A stretch of DNA of 64,000 bases, taken from an uncultured Eubacteriales bacterium. GTDB lineage: Bacteria; Bacillota; Clostridia; Oscillospirales; CAG-272. This document shows, one piece after another, positions 40,655-49,478 of the stretch. How positions within the stretch are numbered: position 1 is the first letter of the stretch; each line of letters begins with the position of its first letter. Made by a program: the position numbers and the translations under genes. The notes below the pieces were generated by a model. That model saw nothing but the letters and a program-made list of their open reading frames with translations, was not told the DNA's origin and did not search any database. The DNA is taken from contig CAKSAC010000009.1 in NCBI GenBank assembly GCA_934434925.1, positions 1-64,000 on the forward strand, written 5' to 3'.

Positions 40655-42286
40655 ATGCGGGAGTCTGCACGGCAATTTATCAAAAACGGGATTTCACTCA
40701 GCATTTCCGCCCTTGTCATGCGAACCGTGTCGGTCGCCTTCGGCGCGTATCTTTCCGACCGTATCGGAGCGGAAGGGATGGGGCTTTATTCACTGATTAT
40801 GAGCATTTACACCTTTGCCGTGACTTTTGCCACCTCGGGTGTTTCGCTGGCGACCACGCGCTTATGCTCGGATGCCCTCGGGCGGGAGCGTCCGGGTGAA
40901 GTGCGCGGCGCACTGGCGCAGGCTCTTTTCTATGCCTTTACGTTCGGGGCGGCGGCCTCGGTCTTTCTTTTTTTCGGAGCCGACTTTTTCGGAACGGTCC
41001 TCTTGGGCGACAGCCGCACGGTTCCTTCCCTCCGTCTTTTGTCGGCGGCGCTTGTTCCGATTGCGGTCTCCTCGGTCTTCAACGGGTATTTTACCGCCAT
41101 GCGGCATGCGGTGAAAAACGCCGCCGTTTCCATGGCGGAGCAGGTCGTTCGCATCCTTCTGACTTCCTTTGCCCTGACCCTGCTCCTTCCCCACGGCATG
41201 ACGTATGCCTGCCTGTCTTTGGTGGCGGGATCGGCACTTTCTGAAATTTTTTCGGCGCTTTGTCTCTTTCTCCTCTATCGGGCGGAAAGACGGCATTCTC
41301 CTCCGGTCACACTTGAAAAAATCCCCGCTTCGGCGATTCTGCGGATTACGCTGCCGATCGCGGCTTCTTCTTACATCCGTTCCGGCCTTCTGAGTGCGGA
41401 ACATATGCTGATCCCGCGTGCGCTTACGCGGGGCGGGGGGAGTCGGGAAGAAGCGCTTGCCTCTTACGGCGTTCTTTCCGGTATGGCGCTCCCCGTCCTT
41501 TTATATCCTACTGCGCTTCTTTCCTCTTTTGCCGGGCTTTTGGTTCCTGAATTTGCCGAGGGGGAAGCGCGCGGCACGGTTCTGGAAAACCGGCGGCTTT
41601 GCGAACGCGCCCTGCACCTGACCCTGCTCTTCGGAATTGCCTGCAGCGGACTGATGACGGCCTTTGCGGGAGAACTGGGGCAGGCGATTTATCATGACGC
41701 GGCGGCGGGGCGGTATATTGCCATTCTCGCCCCGGTCATTCCGGTCATGTATCTCGACCATGTGACCGACGCCATGATGAAAGGCGTCGGCCTGCAATTT
41801 TACTCCATGGTCGTGAATATCCTCGACTCCATGGGCAGTATCCTGCTTGTTCTGCTCCTGTTGCCCCGCCTCGGGGTCAGCGGCTATGCTTATATCATCA
41901 TCGCGGCCGAAATCTTCAATTTTTCGCTGAGCGTCACCGGCCTGCATAACAAAATCCGGTTTTCCTTCCGTATCGGGGAATGGGTCCTCTTCCCGACTGC
42001 CGTCATTCTCCTCTTCTCTACCCTTGCCCGGCGCATTCCCGGAGCAGGTGCCGCCGGCCTGATCCTGCGTATGGCGCTGGCGCTCATTCTGTATATGCTC
42101 TTTCTTTTTTCGGTATATCGGTTACCGGTATTCTTTCAAAAAAGGAGAAAAAGAAAAGACCCGCCGCAAGGGCAGGCAACGCAAAAAGGCGGGCCGGGCG
42201 CACGAACGGCAGGAGAAAAAATGGCAAGAACCGCCGGAACCGTTACGGCGGGAGCCGGCCGGCTCTATTCCTTCGGTCGGAGGTAA
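40655..42286 (+). CDS. SpoVB/MurJ-type polysaccharide flippase
   Basis: 543 residues from ATG 40655, eight bases after GGAGG; GTG 40646 and ATG 40649 are too close to it. Fourteen or so hydrophobic helices of the MOP superfamily begin with ISALVMRTVSVAFGAYLSDRIGAEGMGLYSLIMS, typical of stage V sporulation protein B. It probably moves lipid-linked wall precursors for cortex or envelope. The last 60 residues are an unusual low-complexity basic tail (KRRKRKDPPQGQ and following), beyond the usual end of the family. The presence of a SpoVB-like protein hints at, but does not prove, sporulation. Confidence 0.87.
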   Translation: MRESARQFIKNGISLSISALVMRTVSVAFGAYLSDRIGAEGMGLYSLIMSIYTFAVTFATSGVSLATTRLCSDALGRERPGEVRGALAQALFYAFTFGAAASVFLFFGADFFGTVLLGDSRTVPSLRLLSAALVPIAVSSVFNGYFTAMRHAVKNAAVSMAEQVVRILLTSFALTLLLPHGMTYACLSLVAGSALSEIFSALCLFLLYRAERRHSPPVTLEKIPASAILRITLPIAASSYIRSGLLSAEHMLIPRALTRGGGSREEALASYGVLSGMALPVLLYPTALLSSFAGLLVPEFAEGEARGTVLENRRLCERALHLTLLFGIACSGLMTAFAGELGQAIYHDAAAGRYIAILAPVIPVMYLDHVTDAMMKGVGLQFYSMVVNILDSMGSILLVLLLLPRLGVSGYAYIIIAAEIFNFSLSVTGLHNKIRFSFRIGEWVLFPTAVILLFSTLARRIPGAGAAGLILRMALALILYMLFLFSVYRLPVFFQKRRKRKDPPQGQATQKGGPGARTAGEKMARTAGTVTAGAGRLYSFGRR

Positions 42287-42361
42287 ATTCAGCGGGAGGG
42301 GCTGCGGGGAGATTTTGCCGAGGCGGCGTTCGGCCGGAGAATTCCGAAGGGCGGGTTGCGG

Positions 42362-42400
42362 CGGAAAACTCAGCCGGAAAACTCAGCCGGAAAACTCAGC
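42362..42400. repeat. Three tandem 13-base repeats
   Basis: CGGAAAACTCAGC at 42362, 42375 and 42388. They overlap the end of the AraC gene by five bases and follow the flippase gene within 80 bases. Related degenerate blocks (GGAGATTTTGCC, GGAGAATTCCGA) precede. Confidence 0.85.
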
Positions 42401-43145
42401 CGGGAGGCGGCTCACTGCCACGCGGCAACCATTTACCGTAGTCGCGCGGAGAAAGGCCATAGTGCTTTTTGAAATCCCTGCTGAAATTGGAGAGCGACGA
42501 ATACCCGAGCGCGTCCGAAACCGCCGAAATGCTCTCCCCTTTTGCCAATGAACGCACGGCATAATCGAAGCGGCATTCCCCGTGATACTGTTTCAGAGAA
42601 AGGCCGTAATAGCGGCGAAACACGCGGTACAGGTAAGACGCGGAATAGCCGAACACGCGGGAAAGTTCCTGCATATCCAAAAGCGTTGCATAATGCCCGT
42701 CAATATACTGGCGAATGCGGGCGGGCAGACTTTCATCCCGGTGGTCGGAATCGGTGATATACAGGATCAGCGCCTCCGCCATCCGATGGATTGCCACCGG
42801 ATCCCCCGCCGGAATATAGCGCAAAAGCAGGGCGATCATATCCGCGACAAACGGATCCCGCGCCGGGTCGCACAGGATCGGACGCGCAATCTTCGGCGTT
42901 GCCGCAATGTGAAAATAAAGATGATTCAGTTTGTCTTTTTTATCCTCCCATATCGAATACACGCGGTCGGAAGGGAGAATATACAGCATCCCGCGCCGAA
43001 AGGAAAAAGACTGCTCACTGTCGCGGTAATAGGCTGTTCCGCCCAGGATATAATAGACCCGCGAGAAGGTCGGTTTATTATCAATAAACTCCCAGTTGCT
43101 GTATGTGTAGGTCTTTCCGTACTGAAAAACCGAATTGATAACCAT
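42396..43145 (-). CDS. AraC-family transcriptional regulator
   Basis: 249 residues from ATG 43145, with GGAGGTGATT upstream. The N-terminal cupin-like sensor (about 1-140) has YYILGGTAYY and a LYILPSDRVYSI stretch. The C-terminal HTH pair (about 150-245) has YSASYLYRVFRRYYGLSLKQY and the signature SAVSDALGYSSLSNFSRDFKKHYGLSPRDY. It stands divergent from L-fucose isomerase, so it probably senses fucose or a downstream metabolite and controls that gene. Confidence 0.9.
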   Translation of the reverse strand: MVINSVFQYGKTYTYSNWEFIDNKPTFSRVYYILGGTAYYRDSEQSFSFRRGMLYILPSDRVYSIWEDKKDKLNHLYFHIAATPKIARPILCDPARDPFVADMIALLLRYIPAGDPVAIHRMAEALILYITDSDHRDESLPARIRQYIDGHYATLLDMQELSRVFGYSASYLYRVFRRYYGLSLKQYHGECRFDYAVRSLAKGESISAVSDALGYSSLSNFSRDFKKHYGLSPRDYGKWLPRGSEPPPG

Positions 43146-43163
43146 AGAATCACCTCCGGCTCC

Positions 43164-43192
43164 AGTATACTCCGCCCCGCCGTACTTGTCAA
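43164..43192 (-). promoter_or_regulatory. Promoter of the AraC gene
   Basis: Minus strand TTGACA (43187-43192), 17 bases, TATACT (43164-43169). In the rest of the gap to 43352, the direct repeat TTCCGGA at about 43216 and 43252 could be an AraC-type operator for the fucose gene; this is a suggestion only. Confidence 0.8.
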
Positions 43193-43352
43193 CTCTTTTC
43201 AATCCGGGAGCGAAAAATGATAAGTTCCGGAAGATTCCTGATATTCTTTTTTCCGGATTATTCTGCTATCATGAAATAAAGGCACAAAAAACGTGCCGGG
43301 TTCCTGCCGCGCAAACCGGCGACGGCAAGACCCACGGAAAGGAGAAGATCGT

Positions 43353-45125
43353 ATGAAATGCAAGATCGGTATTCGTCCGACGATTGACGGACGATGGGGC
43401 GGTATCCGCGAAGGGCTGGAAGAGCAGACCATGCAAATGGCGCGCGCGGCGAAACAACTGATTGAGGAAAACGTGTTTTATGCGGACGGAACCCCTGCGC
43501 AAGTCGTCATTTCCCCCTGCACGATCGGCGGAGGCCGTGAAGCCGCCCTTTGCGCGGAATATTTTGCGAAGGAAAACGTCACCGCTACCCTGAGCGTGAC
43601 TCCCTGCTGGTGCTACGGTACCGAGACAATGGATCTCGACCCGCTGACGACCAAAGCGGTCTGGGGGTTTAACGGAACCGAGCGGCCGGGAGCCGTCTAT
43701 CTGGCGGCCTGCATGGCGGCGCATGCCCAACGCGGGCTTCCCGCCTTCGCCATCTACGGCCGTGACGTGCAGGACATCGGCCATAGCGGCATTACCCCGG
43801 ATGTGGAAGAAAAGATTCTGCGCTTTGCCCGCTGTGCGCTGGTCGTCGGCCAGATGCGGAACCGCGCCTATGTCTCTATCGGAAGCGTCGCGATGGGGAT
43901 TGGCGGTTCCTTCCTCGACGCAGGTAAAATGCAGAAATTCTTCGGCCTTCGCGCCGAATGGGTCGATATGACCGAAATTTTGCGGCGCGTGGATCTGGAA
44001 ATCTATGACCGCGAGGAATACTCCCGGCTTCTCCGGTTCATCAAAACGCGTTGCCGCGAAGGGCGCGACCTCAACGGCGATGTATGGGGACAGAAGGATT
44101 TCACCCGGGAGGAGCTTGACGCGCAATGGGAGTTCGTTGCCAAAATGACGCTCATCATCCGCGATATCATGCTGGGCAATCCCGCCCTCAACCAAATCGG
44201 GTGGCATGAAGAAGCCCTCGGCCGGAATGCCATTCTCGGCGGATTTCAGGGGCAACGGATGTGGACCGACTATAAACCGAACGGCGACTTCACCGAAGCC
44301 ATGCTCAACTCCAGTTTCGACTGGAACGGAAAACGCGCGCCGATCATTCTGGCAACGGAAAGCGACAACTGCAACGGCCTTGCCATGCTCTTTGCCAATC
44401 TGCTGACCGGGCGCGCCGCCTGCTTTGCCGATGTGCGCACCTACTGGTCGCCCGATGCCGTTCGCCGCGTGACCGGCTGGACCCCCACCGGAAAAGCCGC
44501 CAACGGTTTTATGCATCTGCTGAACAGCGGAGCGGCCGCTCTCGACGGCACAGGTGCTTCCCTGGACGAAAATAAAAATCATACCATGAAACGCTGGTGG
44601 GATGTAACCGACGAAGACATGGACGCGATGCTGGAAGCGACCCGCTGGAGCCCGGCCAACCGGGGCTATTTCCGTGGCGGCGGCTTTTCTTCCAGTTATT
44701 CCTCTCAAGGCGAAATGCCGGTCACGCTCATCCGCGTCAACATGGTGGAAGGAATCGGCTATACGCTGCAGTTTGCCGAGGGTTGGACGGTTGAATTGCC
44801 TGAAAATGTAAACAAGACTTTGCTGGACAGAACCGACCCGACCTGGCCATCCACTTGGTTTGTTCCGCGTACCGGAGAGGGCGGAGCCGCCCGGGATGTA
44901 TACCAGGTGATGGCCGATTGGGGAGCCAATCACGGCGCTTTTGTCTTCGGACATATCGGGCGCGATCTCATCACGCTTTCCTCGATGTTCCGCATTCCGG
45001 TATCTCTCCACAACCTGCCGGATGACGCGCTCTTCCGTCCGCATGCATGGTCCGCGTTCGGCACTCGCGATGCCGAGGGAGCCGATTATCGCGCCTGCGC
45101 CCAATACGGCGAGCTATACAAATAA
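43353..45125 (+). CDS. fucI: L-fucose isomerase
   Basis: 590 residues from ATG 43353, with AAAGGAGA upstream; the frame opens earlier at 43293. It begins KIGIRPTIDGRWGGIREGLEEQT, and carries AIYGRDVQDIGHSGI and ATESDNCNGLAML, which match FucI including the metal-binding Glu/Asp region. It converts L-fucose to L-fuculose. No fucose kinase or aldolase is adjacent, so those steps are elsewhere. Regulated, by position, by the divergent AraC protein. Confidence 0.94.
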   Translation: MKCKIGIRPTIDGRWGGIREGLEEQTMQMARAAKQLIEENVFYADGTPAQVVISPCTIGGGREAALCAEYFAKENVTATLSVTPCWCYGTETMDLDPLTTKAVWGFNGTERPGAVYLAACMAAHAQRGLPAFAIYGRDVQDIGHSGITPDVEEKILRFARCALVVGQMRNRAYVSIGSVAMGIGGSFLDAGKMQKFFGLRAEWVDMTEILRRVDLEIYDREEYSRLLRFIKTRCREGRDLNGDVWGQKDFTREELDAQWEFVAKMTLIIRDIMLGNPALNQIGWHEEALGRNAILGGFQGQRMWTDYKPNGDFTEAMLNSSFDWNGKRAPIILATESDNCNGLAMLFANLLTGRAACFADVRTYWSPDAVRRVTGWTPTGKAANGFMHLLNSGAAALDGTGASLDENKNHTMKRWWDVTDEDMDAMLEATRWSPANRGYFRGGGFSSSYSSQGEMPVTLIRVNMVEGIGYTLQFAEGWTVELPENVNKTLLDRTDPTWPSTWFVPRTGEGGAARDVYQVMADWGANHGAFVFGHIGRDLITLSSMFRIPVSLHNLPDDALFRPHAWSAFGTRDAEGADYRACAQYGELYK

Positions 45126-45145
45126 TCTTCCATCGCATTTCTATA

Positions 45146-45222
45146 AAAAACCGGAACGCCTGAAAGGGGCCCCAAAGGTTCGGAAACTTTTGGGAGACCA
45201 TATCTTTCGGTTCCGGTTTTTG
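45146..45222 (+). terminator. Branched terminator after fucI
   Basis: AAAAACCGGAAC (45146-45157) pairs with GTTCCGGTTTTT (45210-45221), and inside lies a second hairpin (CCCAAAGGTTC with GAAACTTTTGGG). T run at the end. Confidence 0.85.
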
Positions 45223-45259
45223 TTTTGAAAAAGTTTACGGCCGCATCGGTTTTTGCGGT

Positions 45260-46168
45260 CTACGGCCAGAGAGCGGCATTTTCATAACAGCGGATGGTGT
45301 CTTCCAGCCAGTAAGAAAACCGGGTATGCGGGAACCGCGTTTCACGGGTACGGAACCGGCGGACAAGTTCACGCCCGTCTTTGACATCATGCCAGATATC
45401 CGCAAAAACGAAATCGTATTCGTCTTCCCGCATTGTGCGGTCAAGGAAATCGAAAGCGTCCGCCGTCACGACCCGGACCTTTTCCCGATGTGGGAATTGC
45501 GGCAGGATTTCCTCGCAGAAAAGCGAGGCTGCCTCGGCGGAAAGCTCTACCACCGTCACACCCGAAACATCCGGCTTTTCCGAAGCGTGGAAGGCAAAAT
45601 ATCCGAGCCCCAAACCAAAGGTCAGCACCCGGCCGACGGCCTTTTTGACAGCGGGGAGCGTGGTGGCGGTCTCATTCGGCATCAGGGTCATCCACTCTCT
45701 TCCGTTTTCCAGCACGGCGGGATAGGTATATTCCCGCATGAAATACCCGAGTTGCGGAATCATCCGTCCGTCAGGAAAAACGCGAAAATCCCGGCGGACA
45801 AACGCTTCGCACGCGGGCAAATGCATCGTGCGCCACTCCCAACGGCCGCGCACTTTCTGCGGGAAAACAATCTTCCGGAAATACGCATCGGACTCATACG
45901 CGGATATTTCCTCTTCTTTTATCATCGGGAGAAAATAGTTTTCAAAATACGCGCGGTCGCATCCCGCTGTTTCCAATCCGCAAACAGCCGCCAGCACCGA
46001 AGCATAGGCATATTCCCGGGAAACGCCGGTTTCTGCGGCAATCCCGGTCACGATCTCCGGGGTTACCGTATCGGCGGCAAGGTTGAGATAGAGAGAAAGC
46101 AGGCGAAGAGTTTCGCTGTTATACTGCCGGATCTGCTGCGGGGTCAGGCCGCTTTGATTCTTTTCCAT
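45260..46168 (-). CDS. SAM-dependent methyltransferase-like protein
   Basis: 302 residues from ATG 46168; GTG 46186 is also in frame, and neither has a strong ribosome binding site. The C-terminal half has a Rossmann methyltransferase core: VLTFGLGLGYFAF (SAM loop), VTVVELSAEAASLF (acidic end of beta-2) and DEYDFVFADIWHDVKDG (motif after beta-4), arranged as in spermidine-synthase-like enzymes. The N-terminal 110 residues are unassigned and helical. Substrate unknown. It is last on the strand after the transketolase pair. Confidence 0.72.
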   Translation of the reverse strand: MEKNQSGLTPQQIRQYNSETLRLLSLYLNLAADTVTPEIVTGIAAETGVSREYAYASVLAAVCGLETAGCDRAYFENYFLPMIKEEEISAYESDAYFRKIVFPQKVRGRWEWRTMHLPACEAFVRRDFRVFPDGRMIPQLGYFMREYTYPAVLENGREWMTLMPNETATTLPAVKKAVGRVLTFGLGLGYFAFHASEKPDVSGVTVVELSAEAASLFCEEILPQFPHREKVRVVTADAFDFLDRTMREDEYDFVFADIWHDVKDGRELVRRFRTRETRFPHTRFSYWLEDTIRCYENAALWP

Positions 46169-46177
46169 TTTTACACA

Positions 46178-46201
46178 AAGGGGCACCTTGCGGCACCCCT
46201 T
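46178..46201 (-). terminator. Hairpin after the transketolase genes
   Basis: AAGGGGTGCC / GGTGCCCCTT with a GCAA loop and two G-U pairs on the minus strand. The downstream T run is poor, so read-through into the next gene is likely. It overlaps the alternative GTG start. Confidence 0.45.
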
Positions 46202-46210
46202 CCCTTTTGT

Positions 46211-47155
46211 TTATTTCTTTTTCAGCGCAACGGCCGCCCGCGCCCGTTCGGCAATCTTTGCGGCGGTAAGGCCGTAGATTTCCAACAGTTCGGGAACCTT
46301 TCCGCTCTGGCCGAAGGTGTCTTCCACTCCGACGCGAAGAACCGGTACCGGGATGGTTTCGGAAAGGAACCCGGCAACGGCTTCTCCGAGGCCGCCGTTG
46401 ACATTATGCTCCTCAGCAGTGACAAAACACCCTGTCTCTTCTGCGGCTTTCCGCAGGATTGCGGTATCCAGCGGTTTGATTGTATGCATATTGATTACGC
46501 GGGCGGAAATTCCTTCTGCCGCCAGCGTTTCGCGCGCTTCCAGCGAAAGATGCACCATATAACCGCAGGCCACGATGGTCACATCGCTCCCTTTCGCCAT
46601 CTCCACGCCCCGGCCGATTTCAAAATGATAATCAGGCATTTCGGCGGTCAGATTGGGGGTGGCATAGCGCGAAAAGCGGAGATACATCGGGCCGTTATAC
46701 CGGATGGCCGCCAGCACCGCCGCGCGTGTCTCACAGGCGTCGGAAGGGTTGATGACAACCATGCCGGGGAGCGAACGCATCAATGCCAGATCTTCATTGC
46801 ACTGGTGCGTTGCACCGTCTTCGCCGACCGTGATGCCGGCATGCGTACCGACGACCTTCACATTCAGATGCGGATAGCAGATCGAGTTGCGCACCTGCTC
46901 AAAGGCGCGGCCGGCCGAGAACATGGCAAAACTTGAAATAAAGGGAAGCTGTCCAGCGGCGGCGAGACCGGCGGCAACAGAAGTCATATTGGCCTCGGCG
47001 ATCCCGCAATCAAAGAACCGTTCGGGAAACTTCTTTTTGAAAATGCCGGTTTTGGTAGCGGCGGCAAGGTCAGCGTCGAGAACAATGAAATCATACTGTT
47101 CGCCGAATTCGGCCAGAGCCTTTCCGTAGGCCTCACGGGTTGCAATTTTTTCCAT
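46211..47155 (-). CDS. tktC: Transketolase C-terminal subunit
   Basis: 314 residues from ATG 47155, with GAGGTG upstream. It carries the pyrimidine-binding and C-terminal domains (GTHAGITVGEDGATHQCNED, INPSDACETRAAV, and the C-terminal EEHNVNGGLGEAV). With the N-terminal subunit encoded just before, it forms the split transketolase of Clostridia and archaea, and works in the non-oxidative pentose phosphate pathway. Confidence 0.93.
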   Translation of the reverse strand: MEKIATREAYGKALAEFGEQYDFIVLDADLAAATKTGIFKKKFPERFFDCGIAEANMTSVAAGLAAAGQLPFISSFAMFSAGRAFEQVRNSICYPHLNVKVVGTHAGITVGEDGATHQCNEDLALMRSLPGMVVINPSDACETRAAVLAAIRYNGPMYLRFSRYATPNLTAEMPDYHFEIGRGVEMAKGSDVTIVACGYMVHLSLEARETLAAEGISARVINMHTIKPLDTAILRKAAEETGCFVTAEEHNVNGGLGEAVAGFLSETIPVPVLRVGVEDTFGQSGKVPELLEIYGLTAAKIAERARAAVALKKK

Positions 47156-47165
47156 GTCTTTCACC

Positions 47166-47993
47166 TCACGCTTCTTCACCAAGGTCGCGGAGCGCTACCT
47201 TGTATTGTTCTTCTTTCGGAGCGGCACCGTGCCATTCCACGGCGTTCTCCATATACGAAACGCCTTTGCCTTTCACCGTCCGGGCAATGATGACCGTCGG
47301 TTTTCCTTTTATCGTGCGGGCCTCGCGGAAGGCTGCCTCGATGGAATCCAGGTCATTCCCGTCGATTGAAATGACGTGCCAGCCGAACGCGCGGAACTTT
47401 TCATCATGCGGGGTGGGATTCATGACTTCGGTGATCGGCCCGTCGATCTGCAGGCCGTTCCAGTCAAGGACGGCGCAGAGGTTGTCAAGTTTATAATGCG
47501 CGGCAAACATCGCGGCTTCCCAGACCTGTCCTTCTTCGCTTTCTCCGTCTCCGAGAACAGTATAAGTACGATAAGCCGCACCGGAAATCTTCGCGGCAAG
47601 CGCCATGCCGCAAGCGGCCGAGATTCCCTGTCCCAACGAGCCGGTGGACATATCCACGCCGGGAATATGTTTCATATCGGGATGCCCCTGCAAACGACTG
47701 CCGGTATGGCGCAGGGTTTTGAGTTCCTCTACCGGGAAAAAGCCGCGGTTCGCCAGCGTCGCATAGAGCGCAGGCGCTGTATGCCCTTTGGAAAGGACAA
47801 AGCGGTCGCGTCCTTCCTTTTTCGGGTCGGAGGGATCGATATTCATTTCTTCAAAATAGAGATAAGCCATCAGATCGGCAATGCCGAGAGAGCCGCCGGG
47901 ATGACCGCATCCGGCGTGATACACGCCTTCGATGATCCCCACGCGGATCTTTCTTGCGATTTCCGCAAGTTCCTGCTTTCTTGCTTGTTCCAT
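47166..47993 (-). CDS. tktN: Transketolase N-terminal subunit
   Basis: 275 residues, with GGAAAGG before the ATG. The thiamine diphosphate motif GDGESEEGQVWEAAMFAAHYKLDN is intact, and GCGHPGGSLG and FVLSKGHTAPALYA mark the family. Its stop lies ten bases before the start of tktC; the two make one enzyme. No third gene of the pathway is adjacent. Confidence 0.94.
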   Translation of the reverse strand: MEQARKQELAEIARKIRVGIIEGVYHAGCGHPGGSLGIADLMAYLYFEEMNIDPSDPKKEGRDRFVLSKGHTAPALYATLANRGFFPVEELKTLRHTGSRLQGHPDMKHIPGVDMSTGSLGQGISAACGMALAAKISGAAYRTYTVLGDGESEEGQVWEAAMFAAHYKLDNLCAVLDWNGLQIDGPITEVMNPTPHDEKFRAFGWHVISIDGNDLDSIEAAFREARTIKGKPTVIIARTVKGKGVSYMENAVEWHGAAPKEEQYKVALRDLGEEA

Positions 47994-48035
47994 GCTGTTT
48001 TCCTTTCCGGCACTCGCCGTCGGTATTTCTTTTTC

Positions 48036-48064
48036 ATTCTACACAAAATTCTTCCGTTTGTCAA
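48036..48064 (-). promoter_or_regulatory. Promoter of the transketolase operon
   Basis: Minus strand TTGACA (48059-48064), 17 bases, TAGAAT (48036-48041). The remaining 48065-48200 holds no gene. Confidence 0.78.
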
Positions 48065-48199
48065 GAGAAAACGCCAAAAGGAAGCCTCGGCAAAACAAAA
48101 GGAGGTCTCCGGCAAAAAGAGTTTCTCCGCGTGCTTCATCGTCCTCTCCGCCCGGATTTCCGGCGCATACCGGAAAAGGCGCAAAGAAACGGAAAGCGC

Positions 48200-48242
48200 A
48201 AAAAAAGAAAACGCGAAGGGTACCAGCAGTAGAACCCTCCGC
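48200..48242 (-). terminator. Terminator of the rplJ-rplL operon
   Basis: Minus strand GCGGAGGGT / ACCCTTCGC (one G-U pair), then GTTTTCTTTTTTT. Confidence 0.93.
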
Positions 48243-48261
48243 ATTTTCGGAATCGGTCAAA

Positions 48262-48642
48262 TTACTTGATTTCGACTTCCGCGCCGGCAGCTTTAAGCTC
48301 CTCGGCGATCTTGTTGGCTTCGTCCTTGGAAACGGCTTCCTTGACGGTCTTGGGAGCGCCCTCGACCATGTCCTTGGCTTCCTTCAGGCCGAGACCGGTG
48401 ATGTTACGAACAGCCTTGATAACGTCGAGCTTCTTATCGCCGAAGGCTTTGAGCACAACATCAAATTCCGTCTTCTCTTCCTCAGCGGGAGCGGCGGCAC
48501 CGGCGACAGCGGCACCGGCAACGGCGACGGGAGCGGCACTGACGCCGAATTCTTCTTCAAGAGCTTTCACAAGGTCAGCCAGTTCAAGAATGGTAAGACC
48601 TTTGATTTCTTCCAGGATCTGAGCGGTTTTTTCACTTGCCAT
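48262..48642 (-). CDS. rplL: Ribosomal protein bL12 (L7/L12)
   Basis: 126 residues, with GGAGG before the ATG. The N-terminal dimer domain, the Ala-rich hinge (GAAVAGAAAPAEEEK) and the C-terminal domain with GLKEAKDMVEGAPKTVKEAVSKDEA are typical. It forms the ribosomal stalk with L10, whose gene is upstream in the same transcript. Confidence 0.97.
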   Translation of the reverse strand: MASEKTAQILEEIKGLTILELADLVKALEEEFGVSAAPVAVAGAAVAGAAAPAEEEKTEFDVVLKAFGDKKLDVIKAVRNITGLGLKEAKDMVEGAPKTVKEAVSKDEANKIAEELKAAGAEVEIK

Positions 48643-48696
48643 GATTGAATACCTCCGATTTCAATTCTTCTTTTGTTGTTTGTTGTAAAAAACGAT

Positions 48697-49215
48697 TCAG
48701 GCCTCGGCCGGTGCTTCCGCACTGCCGTCCTTGTCGATAATGGCCTGCAAAGCACGGGCAAAGCCGTAAAGCGGGGACATCATGCTGCCAAGCATTTTGG
48801 CGATGAGAACTTCGCGGGACGGAATGGCCGCCAGCGCGTTGACGCCCGCAGCGTCCAGCACCTGACCGTCCACGAAACCGGCGCGGATCTCAAAGGTCTC
48901 TACCTTGTCGGCATATTCCTTCATGATCTTGGCGGCGGCAACGGGGTCATTCTCACTGATGGCGACAGCCGTCATGCCGACGAGATGTTCCTTCAGCGAG
49001 GAGTACCCGACTTCATCACAGGCTCTGCCGGTGATGGAGTTTTTCAGTACCGAATACTGAACCCCTGCTGCACGGAGCGCAGCGCGGAGTTTGGTATCTT
49101 CCTCGACCGTAATGCCTTCATACTTTACGATAACGCCGGCAGACGCATTTTTCATCTTTGCGGCGAGATTCGCAACAGCTTCCTGCTTCGCGGCAAGAAT
49201 TTTCTGACTGGGCAT
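48697..49215 (-). CDS. rplJ: Ribosomal protein uL10
   Basis: 172 residues from ATG 49215, with GGAGGTAAAAAC upstream; the longer frame to 49284 runs into the leader. It shows KYEGITVEEDTKLRAALR and LKNSITGRA. It anchors L7/L12 dimers to the ribosome. The autogenous L10 leader precedes it. Confidence 0.96.
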   Translation of the reverse strand: MPSQKILAAKQEAVANLAAKMKNASAGVIVKYEGITVEEDTKLRAALRAAGVQYSVLKNSITGRACDEVGYSSLKEHLVGMTAVAISENDPVAAAKIMKEYADKVETFEIRAGFVDGQVLDAAGVNALAAIPSREVLIAKMLGSMMSPLYGFARALQAIIDKDGSAEAPAEA

Positions 49216-49294
49216 TGTTTTTACCTCCGTATTGAAATAAAAAATCCTTTTCCCGGGCACAGCACGCCGCAAGAAAAGGAACACATCAGAAAAT

Positions 49295-49352
49295 CGGTTC
49301 TTTTCCTCGGCAGGAGAGCGCCGCGCGCCTTTACGGGAACCTGCTGTCTTAG
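49295..49352 (-). promoter_or_regulatory. L10 ribosomal-protein leader
   Basis: On the minus strand the leader reads GACAGCAGG, GTAAAGGCGC and then CCTGCCGAGG, the conserved elements of the Firmicutes L10 leader bound by the L10-L12 complex. An attenuator or translational control of rplJ-rplL is expected. Confidence 0.85.
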
Positions 49353-49365
49353 GATTAACACCGAC

Positions 49366-49394
49366 ATTATACTATGCCTTCCTGTATTTGTCAA
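49366..49394 (-). promoter_or_regulatory. Promoter of rplJ-rplL
   Basis: Minus strand TTGACA (49389-49394), 17 bases, TATAAT (49366-49371). Confidence 0.9.
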
Positions 49395-49419
49395 CCCTTT
49401 TTGAAAATATTTTTCCGCC

Positions 49420-49448
49420 TTGCAAAAAATGCTTTTATATGGTATACT
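49420..49448 (+). promoter_or_regulatory. Promoter of the AEC transporter gene
   Basis: TTGCAA (49420-49425), 17 bases, TATACT (49443-49448). Confidence 0.75.
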
Positions 49449-49478
49449 TCTTCCGATTGATATAGAAGGAGTACCGCC

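Noticed and set aside
43269..45104. Minus-strand open frame of 611 codons opposite fucI
   Set aside because: Exact antisense of a gene with strong FucI motifs; no start signal of its own.
45326..46936. Plus-strand open frame of 536 codons across the methyltransferase-like and tktC genes
   Set aside because: It spans a gene boundary on the other strand and has no motif or ribosome binding site.
47996..48200. Possible small RNA between tktN and rplL
   Set aside because: Apart from a promoter reading towards tktN and the rplL terminator, no structure or second promoter was visible.
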